Of a stretch of DNA of 6,932 nt, positions 1-5,794 are shown one piece after another. A model generated the notes under the pieces. The model did no database searches and was not told the origin of the DNA. It saw nothing but the letters and a program-made list of their open reading frames with translations. This stretch comes from Spirochaetales bacterium (lineage in GTDB: Bacteria; Spirochaetota; Spirochaetia; DSM-27196; SLST01). The DNA is taken from positions 1 through 6,932 of the forward strand of contig SLST01000432.1 in NCBI GenBank assembly GCA_007130265.1, given 5' to 3'. The position numbers were made by a program, and so were the translations under genes. Numbering within the stretch: the first letter of the stretch is position 1; each line of letters starts with the position of its first letter.

Positions 1-100
1 CCTCGGTTGGAACCGGACCGAAAGAACCGTTGTTCAGATACGCGACCCCCTCAGGAATGCTGAAGCGTTGCGCGATCTCCTGCCAGTACGTGGAACTCAT
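1..100 (-). CDS. Class V aminotransferase-like protein, N-terminal fragment (runs off the left edge)
   Basis: Reading the minus strand from the ATG at 98-100 gives 33 codons with no stop up to the window edge, beginning MSSTYWQEIAQRF and reaching YLNNGSFGPVP at residues 21-31. A Y-L-N-N-G-S-F-G-P-V-P segment close to the N-terminus is typical of PLP-dependent class V aminotransferases, especially the isopenicillin-N-epimerase/cysteine-desulfurase-like group, where it forms part of the active-site entry. The PLP lysine and the rest of the fold lie outside the window, so the reaction and substrate cannot be called. The start is the only ATG that fits this motif. No Shine-Dalgarno precedes it, but a -10-like hexamer lies 6 nt upstream. 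The gene is 81 bp downstream of the M81 peptidase gene on the same strand and may be cotranscribed with it or read from its own promoter. Family call moderately sure; function unsure. Confidence 0.62.
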   Translation of the reverse strand, partial: MSSTYWQEIAQRFSIPEGVAYLNNGSFGPVPTE

Positions 101-106
101 CGGCGC

Positions 107-135
107 ATTCAATCAGATTGTGCGACTCTGTGCAA
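107..135 (-). promoter_or_regulatory. Possible promoter for the class V aminotransferase-like gene
   Basis: On the minus strand TTGCAC (130-135) and TTGAAT (107-112) are separated by 17 nt. The -10-like box ends 6 nt before the ATG at 100, which would give a leaderless or nearly leaderless mRNA. Each hexamer matches the sigma-70 consensus only partly (3/6 and 4/6). The placement is supported mainly by the same geometry recurring at other genes in this window and by the absence of a Shine-Dalgarno. The rest of the 101-181 gap holds no clear hairpin terminator. Confidence 0.3.
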
Positions 136-181
136 TTCAACTCGTCAATCAATGCGACAATCGCGGCTCGACCCCTACTGC

Positions 182-1807
182 TCACGGTCTCCAGTCGTCA
201 ATCTCGTCGAGCGGGTAGATCGGACGCGGGATATCCCGGTACTCGAGCTCCCACACGTCGATGCTCGTCACGCCGGGAGTCATCACGTTCACCGTCTTGC
301 GGTTCACCCAGAGGTAGGTGAATCGAAACGGAAAGAGGTTCTTCACGACGACCACCCCTGCCCGTCCCGGGCGCAGACCGAGATCCCGGAAGTAGTCGGG
401 CTCCCTGGCGCTCGTCGGCCGCTCGGATACGATGAGGTGAATTCCCCGGTCGCGCAGTACGACCGTCTTGCCGTACCGGTCGGTCTCGACCTTAGTGAGC
501 ACCTCACCGGTGAACTCGACCCGGGTGTTGTAGACCGTCTCGAGCTCGCCGCCCACGGTCACCGTCACCCGCTCGCCGACCGGCGTGTCCCAGGCGCTTC
601 GGGCGGCTGCCGCCGAGCGCAGGGGAATGTAGCTACGCAGGTCGGGGTCGTGCTCCAGGAAGGCCTTCAGAATCCAGGCGTTCTCTCCGGGCGCCCCCGC
701 GCCCACCGCGTCGGAAACGTCACAGAAGACGACGGTACCAAAGGCCCGCGCGAGAGGCGAGCGCCGCGCGGCCCTGACCGCCTCTTCGGCCGTCAGTTGC
801 GGAGCGTGCGGCACGTCGCGAACCTCCCAGTTCAGGTCGGCGAGCTCGTCAGCAAGCCGACCTGCGAGCTCCCGGTCTCCGTCTGTCACGGCTATCGTCG
901 ACCAGCCGAGCTCCGGGTCATCGAGCCAGATGTGGACCATGAAGTTCGAGACCGCGAGCACCTCATCCGCGCGCTCCATTCGGTCCATTTCGTTGAAGAT
1001 GGCACGCATGGGAGCAAGAAGATCAACGTTCATCCCCCCGCCCTTCAGCAGGCGCATCTTGCGGACCTCCATGACCGGGGTGATCTCACCGAGCACCGTT
1101 CGCGTAAGGATCTCACCGGTACGGTACCCGGTCTCCAGGAAGTCCCGGTGCGGATTGGTCTTGTACCCCACGATGAAGGTGGCAAGCTCCGCGCGCCGTT
1201 CGGTGAGGTTTGCGTGCAGGTCAAAGGAAACGCCAATCGGCACATCGTCGCCGACGACCTGCCGAAGCGCGGCGAGCAGATCGCCCTCCGGGTCCCGCAT
1301 GCCCTCTACGCCCATCGCCCCGTGGAGCGCGAGGTAGATGCCGTCGATGCTGCCCGCCTCACGCACCCCGGAGACGATCTCGTCCCGGAACTGCTCGTAC
1401 GTCGACCGTTCGATGGGTCCTCCGGAGGTCGCCGTCGCCTTCAGCAGGGGTACGATCTCCACACGATCTCCGCCGTGGTCGGCCACCGCAGCGAGAAAGC
1501 CTGACAGCTCGTTGTCACCGTCACGGGCGTACTCGAGCACGGCGGACCCACGGTGAATCCCGCTGGCGGCGAAGTCCTGCGTCGTCGTCAACACCGGCGA
1601 GAACGAGTTGGTCTCCTGGCGCAGCTGCGCGACCGCGATGCGGTACCGCGGCGCTTCGGGGGCCTCGTAGGCGCGCGGGTTCATCGATGCGCAGCCGGCG
1701 AGCGCGGCAATCGTGAGAATCGCGGCGATCGCAGAGACGTCGCGCGAGGAGACACTCCTCGCGCGAACCGGAACCGGCAGGCCGCGGCGGTGTGGTTTCT
1801 GAGTCAT
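182..1807 (-). CDS. M81 family (MlrC-type) metallopeptidase, predicted lipoprotein
   Basis: A 541-residue protein of the M81/MlrC family, named for microcystinase C, a zinc peptidase that cleaves linearised microcystin. The natural substrate in most bacteria is unknown. The family opening RIAVAQLRQETNSFSP is at residues 56-71 and LHGAMGVEGMRDPEGDLL at 161-178. The likely Zn ligands are Asp196 and His198 (SFDLHAN) and His220 (KTNPHRD). The MlrC C-terminal domain begins near FCDVSDAVGAGAPGENAW (361-378). All key residues are intact. Residues 1-39 form an Arg-rich n-region, a hydrophobic stretch (about 24-38) and a lipobox ending LAGC with Cys39, so export by Sec and lipid anchoring are predicted, which is not usual for the family. 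The start at 1807 was chosen over an in-frame ATG at 1954 because it has a strong Shine-Dalgarno 6 nt upstream and gives a proper signal peptide, while 1954 would run into the divergent methyltransferase gene. Family call very sure; substrate unknown. Confidence 0.9.
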   Translation of the reverse strand: MTQKPHRRGLPVPVRARSVSSRDVSAIAAILTIAALAGCASMNPRAYEAPEAPRYRIAVAQLRQETNSFSPVLTTTQDFAASGIHRGSAVLEYARDGDNELSGFLAAVADHGGDRVEIVPLLKATATSGGPIERSTYEQFRDEIVSGVREAGSIDGIYLALHGAMGVEGMRDPEGDLLAALRQVVGDDVPIGVSFDLHANLTERRAELATFIVGYKTNPHRDFLETGYRTGEILTRTVLGEITPVMEVRKMRLLKGGGMNVDLLAPMRAIFNEMDRMERADEVLAVSNFMVHIWLDDPELGWSTIAVTDGDRELAGRLADELADLNWEVRDVPHAPQLTAEEAVRAARRSPLARAFGTVVFCDVSDAVGAGAPGENAWILKAFLEHDPDLRSYIPLRSAAAARSAWDTPVGERVTVTVGGELETVYNTRVEFTGEVLTKVETDRYGKTVVLRDRGIHLIVSERPTSAREPDYFRDLGLRPGRAGVVVVKNLFPFRFTYLWVNRKTVNVMTPGVTSIDVWELEYRDIPRPIYPLDEIDDWRP

Positions 1808-1811
1808 CTGA

Positions 1812-1833
1812 TGTCCTTTCTGTGTCCTTTCTG
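1812..1833 (-). promoter_or_regulatory. Duplicated Shine-Dalgarno upstream of the M81 gene
   Basis: On the minus strand the 11-mer CAGAAAGGACA occurs twice head to tail (1823-1833, then 1812-1822). The downstream copy puts AAAGGA (1814-1819) 6 nt from the ATG, ideal spacing that decides the start at 1807. The upstream copy places the same motif 17 nt away, too far for normal initiation. This is the only good Shine-Dalgarno found in front of any gene in the window. Confidence 0.6.
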
Positions 1834-1838
1834 CGCCA

Positions 1839-1867
1839 AGGATGCCCGGGTCAGGCCCGAGGGTCAA
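1839..1867 (-). promoter_or_regulatory. Probable promoter for the M81 gene
   Basis: On the minus strand TTGACC (1862-1867, 5/6 match to a -35 box) is followed after 17 nt by CATCCT (1839-1844, 3/6 match to a -10 box, with the A2, T3 and T6 positions kept). Transcription would begin near 1832, giving a leader of about 25 nt that carries the Shine-Dalgarno. Spacing is optimal, but the -10 box is weak. Confidence 0.42.
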
Positions 1868-1877
1868 GTGCGCTCTC

Positions 1878-1902
1878 GCGCTTGCTCCGCAGCGCTTGCT
1901 CC
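1878..1902. repeat. 11-bp direct repeat in the divergent promoter region
   Basis: GCGCTTGCTCC occurs at 1878-1888 and again at 1892-1902, a perfect repeat with a 14-bp period. It lies between the two divergent promoters, and its second copy covers the putative -35 box of the methyltransferase promoter. This could be a tandem binding site for a regulator acting on either gene, or a chance duplication. No known operator was recognised. Confidence 0.45.
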
Positions 1903-1923
1903 CCCGGCCTGTCGCGGTATAAT
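1896..1923 (+). promoter_or_regulatory. Probable promoter for the TRM11-like methyltransferase gene, giving a leaderless mRNA
   Basis: A perfect TATAAT at 1918-1923 is preceded by TTGCTC (1896-1901, TTG core kept) at 16 nt. The -10 box ends 8 nt before the ATG at 1932, so transcription should start at or within a few bases of the start codon. There is no Shine-Dalgarno in this stretch, consistent with leaderless translation. Confidence 0.5.
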
Positions 1924-1931
1924 CAGCGTCG

Positions 1932-2852
1932 ATGAGCGCGAGCACGGCGACCATCCACTACATCTGCACGGTCCGCTCATCGCGGGCGAAGGCCGTCGAG
2001 CTCGCCCGAGCTGAGATAGCCGCGCTCCTGCGCGACTGCGACGTCGCGTTACCTGCGGGTGGACCACTGTCCGAGCACCGCGGCGTCTGCTGGGTCGACC
2101 TCGTGGAGGTCCACGCGCGGACGATCGAGGAACGAGCTACGCGCCTTGGGTACACGGAGCGGATCGACGAGCTCATCGCAACCGGCCCTCCGCGCAAGAA
2201 CCGGCCGGACGGACCGTTGAGGTGGAAGGGCTCCTGGTACGAGCGGCTCACTGTCTGGGAAAGCGACCCCGAGGAGGTGCGCCTGAACTCGCCCGACATG
2301 CGCGACTTCGCGCTCCGCGGCGAGGACGGCAGGGTCCGCCCCGCGCGCGGGTACCGCGGCGACGGCTCCAGCCTCGGGCCGAAGGCGCTGCCCGTCCCGG
2401 ACTGCCGGCTGCTTGTGAACCTCGTCTTCGCGCCGGAGATCCGCTCGCTGCTCGATCCGTTCGCCGGGGCCGGGGGCATCGTCCACGAAGCGAGCCGCAA
2501 TGGGTACTCGGTGACGAGCATGGACATCGAGCCGAACGTTGCGCCGGGGCTCGAAGGATTCGGCGCGGCCCACCAGGTGGGCGACGCCGGGGCGATGCCG
2601 TTCGACTCCGCGTCTTTCGACGCGGTCGCAACCGAGCTCCCCTACGCTGAGGAACAGCCAGGGACCCTCCGGCGCTGGACCAACGAGATGCTCCGCGTCC
2701 TTCGTCCGGGAGCGCGGTGCGCGGTCATGTGCAGCCTCGCCCAGCGCGACTCGATCGCAGCCGCGGCGTCACGCGGTGGGGCCGTCGTCGAGCTCTGCGA
2801 AGAGCTCGACCGTCGCGGAACCGCCGTCGCCGTGCTCGTGCTCCGCCGATAA
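1932..2852 (+). CDS. TRM11/TrmG10-like SAM-dependent methyltransferase
   Basis: A 306-residue protein, probably a cytoplasmic RNA N2-guanine methyltransferase of the UPF0020/TRM11-like group. The C-terminal Rossmann domain shows motif I as LLDPFAGAGG (173-182), followed by HEA as in TrmG10 enzymes, an acidic residue at the end of strand 2 (Asp198 in SMDIEPN), GDAGAMPFDSASFD (217-230) and motif IV as ATELPYA (233-239). After these comes a MLRVLRPG segment (253-260). In known TRM11/TrmG10 proteins motif IV reads (T)DPPYG, so Asp to Glu and Pro to Leu here are notable. The N-terminal 125 residues, with RLGYTERIDELI (71-82), recall the NTD/THUMP region of archaeal TrmG10, but this is weaker evidence. 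The ATG at 1932 is chosen because it starts just after a perfect -10 box. The gene is divergent from the M81 gene and convergent with the GH13 gene, 2 bp from its stop codon. tRNA as substrate is inferred; a DNA or other RNA target cannot be excluded. Confidence 0.8.
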   Translation: MSASTATIHYICTVRSSRAKAVELARAEIAALLRDCDVALPAGGPLSEHRGVCWVDLVEVHARTIEERATRLGYTERIDELIATGPPRKNRPDGPLRWKGSWYERLTVWESDPEEVRLNSPDMRDFALRGEDGRVRPARGYRGDGSSLGPKALPVPDCRLLVNLVFAPEIRSLLDPFAGAGGIVHEASRNGYSVTSMDIEPNVAPGLEGFGAAHQVGDAGAMPFDSASFDAVATELPYAEEQPGTLRRWTNEMLRVLRPGARCAVMCSLAQRDSIAAAASRGGAVVELCEELDRRGTAVAVLVLRR

Positions 2853-2890
2853 CATCACTCGATCTCAAACACCGCCCCGCAGATCGGCGG
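2843..2890. repeat. 8-bp inverted repeat spanning two convergent stop codons
   Basis: CCGCCGAT (2843-2850) and ATCGGCGG (2883-2890) are perfect reverse complements separated by 32 nt. The loop contains the ends of both convergent genes (stops at 2850-2852 and 2855-2857). There is no T-rich tract on either side, so it is not a canonical intrinsic terminator. It may still act as a bidirectional 3' end structure, since no other terminator is visible here. Confidence 0.3.
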
Positions 2891-4531
2891 CATAGCGACC
2901 CGCAGTCCGTCGTCGGTGTCGGACACCTCGACCGCCGGGTCTCCAAAGAGGCGCTCAGCGCGGCCGGAGCGCCACGGCACGATCAGCTTCGCCTCGAGCG
3001 CCTCTCCGGTCGGGTTGACGCAGACGAGCAGTCGCTCGCGTCCCGCCCAGCGCAGGTAGCAGAGCGGGTATCCGCGGCCGATCGTCCGGGCGGCCGTCGC
3101 CGGGCAAGCCGCGATGTGAGCCCGCGCGAAGTGCCCCTGTCCGCCAAGCGCGGGGTGTTCGTGCCGAAGGCTCACGAGAGAGCGCACGAACGAGAGGAGC
3201 GAATCAGGGTCGTCGGTCTGCTGCGAGACCGTCGATGCATCCGGGTCGGGGTCCACCGGGAGGTAGAGTACCTCGGGCGGAGCCGACGAGAACCCGCGGC
3301 TCTCCCCCCGCGACCACTGCATGGGGCTTCTCGCGCCCGTGCGGTTGTAGGCGCCCTCCCGGTTCACCGCAAACCCCTCGACGCCGGCCAGATGCCGCAT
3401 GCCTATCTCGTCACCGTAGTAGATCGCAGGGACACCGGGCATCGTGAGTATGAAGAGAAAAACCGTCTCGAGCTCCGCCTTTGTACGCGCAAAGCCGACA
3501 CGCGGCAGATCGTGGTTGCCGGTGGGGATGGAGATCGCCCCGGATTCCCGTGTCGCGTGATAGTGCCGCTCGTACTCGTCCCAGAAGCGCTCCGGCCGCC
3601 CTCCTCCCGATGCGCGGAAAATGCTCGTCCCGTCGCCGGGCAGAACGTTTGCGCCGGGCTCGGCACGAAGGAGCTCGTTATAGGCAGCCTGTCGAACGTG
3701 GATGAGAAAGTCGACGTGGAAGCCCGCGTCGATCGCTTCGAGCGGGTACGACCACTCGGAGACGAGGGCCGCGTGCGGATACTCGGCGTCGAACCACTCG
3801 CGAATCCCTCGCCAGTATGAACGCATCGCGTCGGCCTGCCCCGGACCCTTGATGAGGCTTGGCGCCATGTCGACACGAAACCCGTCGATCCCCCTGTCGA
3901 GCCAGAACGCCATGATCGAGCGCATCTCGGCCCGCAGCGCCGCGACATCCGGATGGTCGACCGCAAGCTGCCACGGCTCGCGGGGATTCGCGAACCCGTA
4001 GTTGAGCGCCGGCTGAAACCAGAAGAAGTTCGCGAGGTACCGCCCGTCGCGCTGCGAATACCCGTTGACGAAGGTGCCCAGGTCGCCGGGCACCGGAGCG
4101 AAGGTGTGGTCGGTCCAGACGTACCAGTTGTCGTACCGGCTCGGCTCGCCGGATGCCGACTCCACGAACCACGGGTGCTCGATGCTCGTGTGGCCGGGGA
4201 CGAAATCGAGCAGCAGCCGCAGCCCGAGCTCGTGCGCCCGTGCGACCATCGCATCGAAGTCTTCGAGCGTTCCGTAGCGCGGCGCGATCTTCCGGTAGTC
4301 GCGAACATCGTACCCGGCGTCGCCGAACGGCGAGTCGTAGATCGGGTTCAGCCAGACGACGTTCGCGCCGAGCGAGGCGACGTACTCGAGCGAGTCGGTG
4401 ATTCCGGGAAGGTCGCCAATTCCGTCGCCGTTGGAGTCGCGGAAACTCGCGGGGAAGATGTTGTAGATGACCGCGTCGGCGAGCCACTCGACTGCCGGCA
4501 CGTCGTGAAGCCGGGGAGTATCAACGTTCAT
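2855..4531 (-). CDS. GH13 family alpha-glucosidase-type glycoside hydrolase
   Basis: A 558-residue cytoplasmic enzyme (no signal peptide) of the alpha-amylase clan. It acts on alpha-glucosidic bonds by the retaining two-step mechanism. Visible landmarks are: a Ca-binding-type loop DSNGDGIGDLPGI (32-44); region I DFVPGH (109-114); region II GFRVDMA with nucleophile Asp221; region III VSEW with acid/base Glu259; region IV GNHD with Asp341; and a C-terminal beta domain from about 490. Region V reads QPALN (173-177), close to the QPDLN signature of the oligo-1,6-glucosidase subgroup, and RSPMQW (401-406) also fits alpha-glucosidases. Region I has Gly113 where Asn is usual. The catalytic triad is intact, so activity is expected; isomaltose-type, trehalose-type or sucrose-type substrates cannot be separated. 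The only upstream start is the ATG at 4531, since the in-frame codon at 4541-4543 is the TAG of the MFS gene. It has no Shine-Dalgarno, so translational coupling to the MFS gene 9 nt upstream is likely. It is the last gene of the operon. Confidence 0.9.
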   Translation of the reverse strand: MNVDTPRLHDVPAVEWLADAVIYNIFPASFRDSNGDGIGDLPGITDSLEYVASLGANVVWLNPIYDSPFGDAGYDVRDYRKIAPRYGTLEDFDAMVARAHELGLRLLLDFVPGHTSIEHPWFVESASGEPSRYDNWYVWTDHTFAPVPGDLGTFVNGYSQRDGRYLANFFWFQPALNYGFANPREPWQLAVDHPDVAALRAEMRSIMAFWLDRGIDGFRVDMAPSLIKGPGQADAMRSYWRGIREWFDAEYPHAALVSEWSYPLEAIDAGFHVDFLIHVRQAAYNELLRAEPGANVLPGDGTSIFRASGGGRPERFWDEYERHYHATRESGAISIPTGNHDLPRVGFARTKAELETVFLFILTMPGVPAIYYGDEIGMRHLAGVEGFAVNREGAYNRTGARSPMQWSRGESRGFSSAPPEVLYLPVDPDPDASTVSQQTDDPDSLLSFVRSLVSLRHEHPALGGQGHFARAHIAACPATAARTIGRGYPLCYLRWAGRERLLVCVNPTGEALEAKLIVPWRSGRAERLFGDPAVEVSDTDDGLRVAMPPICGAVFEIE

Positions 4532-4540
4532 CGCGGCATT

Positions 4541-5794
4541 CTACACGTTCGGCGCCGGGAAGCGAAGTCGAGATCGACCAAGATACCCCGACCAGACGAG
4601 CGATGCCCCCGCCACGACGAGGAAGAGTACCCAGCGTCGGTCTGCCCCGAGGATCTCGAGAGATGCCCCGGCGACCAGATAGCCGACCGGCGCCACGGCG
4701 GCATTCGCCGCCTCCATGACGGCGAAGACCCTCCCGTGGAGGGCGGGCTCGACGCGTAGCTGGATCCACGTCGTGGTGAAGAGGTAGACCGTCGCGGCCG
4801 CGGCGCCGGACGCGACGGCCGCCATCGCGAGCACGAGCGGATGCGGCGATGCCGCGACCGCGAGGAACCCGACCGCGAGCAGGAGATAGGCGACCGGCAC
4901 GAGCGGGAGATCGAGGATCGCACGGGTATCGCGGGCTTGCAGCGCCGCAAAGGAGAGAATACCGCCGAAGAGCGCGAGCGCGAAGTAGACACCGACCGCG
5001 GCCTCGCCGAACCCGAGCTCGTCGATCAGCAGAAACGGCAGCGCGATCACGAGCACCGGAGAGACGATGAAGAGCCCGGCCTGCGAACCGAGCACCGTCG
5101 CGAGCCGACGGTCGCGCAGAACCGTCGCGAATCCGCGTGCGGCCATCGCGACAAGCGACTCGGTATGAGCAGTGCCGACCCGAGCGCGTCCTGCCCGAAT
5201 GAAGGATTCCTGGAAGGCGGATGCGAGGAAACTCACCCCGTTGACGATGAACAGCATCGGTGCGCCGAGGGCGACGAAGAGTACGCCGCCAAGGGCGTTT
5301 CCGCCGAGGTTTCCGATCTGGCTGCTCGCCGCGCGAAGACCCGTCGCGCGGTGCAGGTGCGCGACGGGAACGATCGAGGGGAGGATCGCCTGGGCGGCAG
5401 GGACGAAGAGCGCGTGCCCGATGCCCGCGAGGAACGCCGTCGTCAGCACGAGCCATCTTGAATGGAACCCCGGGAGCATGAGGAGCGATCCCGCGACGAT
5501 CATCACGACCCCCCGGTAGAGATCAGAGAGGATGATCACCCGTCGCCGCGACATACGGTCGACGAGCGCCCCCGCCACCGGCGCTACGAGGAAAATGGGC
5601 AGGAGCGCGAGGAACTGAAAGAGCCCGATCATCAGCGCCGACTCGGTGAGCGCCTTGAGCAGCAGCATCACCGCCACCAGGTAGACCGCGTTCCCGGCCG
5701 CGGACACGGTGTTCCCGCCCACGAGCAGCGCGAGATCGCGGCGATAGTCCGTCGACTTCAAGCCGGGGACCGGCACTGAAGCACCATATCCCAT
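4541..5794 (-). CDS. MFS transporter, exporter type (macrolide-efflux/MFS_3-like)
   Basis: A 417-residue inner-membrane protein with about 12 hydrophobic segments, the first few near residues 22-46, 52-78, 93-108 and 115-138, typical of the major facilitator superfamily in length and topology. The loop after helix 2 reads GALVDRMSRRRVII (75-88), the motif A variant seen in MefA/EntS-like exporters and in LplT-like lysophospholipid transporters. RVEPALHGRVFAVMEAAN (347-364) is the matching loop in the C-terminal half. Proton-driven export is inferred; the substrate is unknown. The ATG at 5794 gives a 37-bp overlap with the CDP-alcohol phosphatidyltransferase gene and has only a distant AGG upstream. 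An alternative TTG at 5761 would overlap that gene's stop as TTGA and shorten the protein by 11 residues without touching the helices. The reading frame continues open far upstream of 5794, but that part is antisense-like, Arg-rich shadow of the neighbour. The gene ends with TAG 9 nt before the GH13 start. Confidence 0.85.
   Translation of the reverse strand: MGYGASVPVPGLKSTDYRRDLALLVGGNTVSAAGNAVYLVAVMLLLKALTESALMIGLFQFLALLPIFLVAPVAGALVDRMSRRRVIILSDLYRGVVMIVAGSLLMLPGFHSRWLVLTTAFLAGIGHALFVPAAQAILPSIVPVAHLHRATGLRAASSQIGNLGGNALGGVLFVALGAPMLFIVNGVSFLASAFQESFIRAGRARVGTAHTESLVAMAARGFATVLRDRRLATVLGSQAGLFIVSPVLVIALPFLLIDELGFGEAAVGVYFALALFGGILSFAALQARDTRAILDLPLVPVAYLLLAVGFLAVAASPHPLVLAMAAVASGAAAATVYLFTTTWIQLRVEPALHGRVFAVMEAANAAVAPVGYLVAGASLEILGADRRWVLFLVVAGASLVWSGYLGRSRLRFPAPNV

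Noticed and set aside
68..1504. Long plus-strand open frame (478 codons) opposite the M81 gene
   Set aside because: It is the antisense shadow of a clearly conserved M81 protein, with an Arg/His/Pro/Val-rich composition and no recognisable motif; such frames are common in GC-rich DNA.
1808..1954. N-terminal extension of the M81 protein to an ATG at 1954
   Set aside because: It would overlap the divergent methyltransferase start and both promoters and bury the signal peptide; the ATG at 1807 has an ideal Shine-Dalgarno.
2717..3820. Plus-strand open frame (367 codons) opposite the GH13 gene
   Set aside because: Antisense to intact GH13 catalytic regions and overlapping the end of the methyltransferase gene; composition is low complexity and Arg-rich.
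4521..5456. Minus-strand frame (311 codons) within the MFS gene
   Set aside because: Out-of-frame reading of the MFS gene, very rich in Arg, with no hydrophobic segments or motifs.
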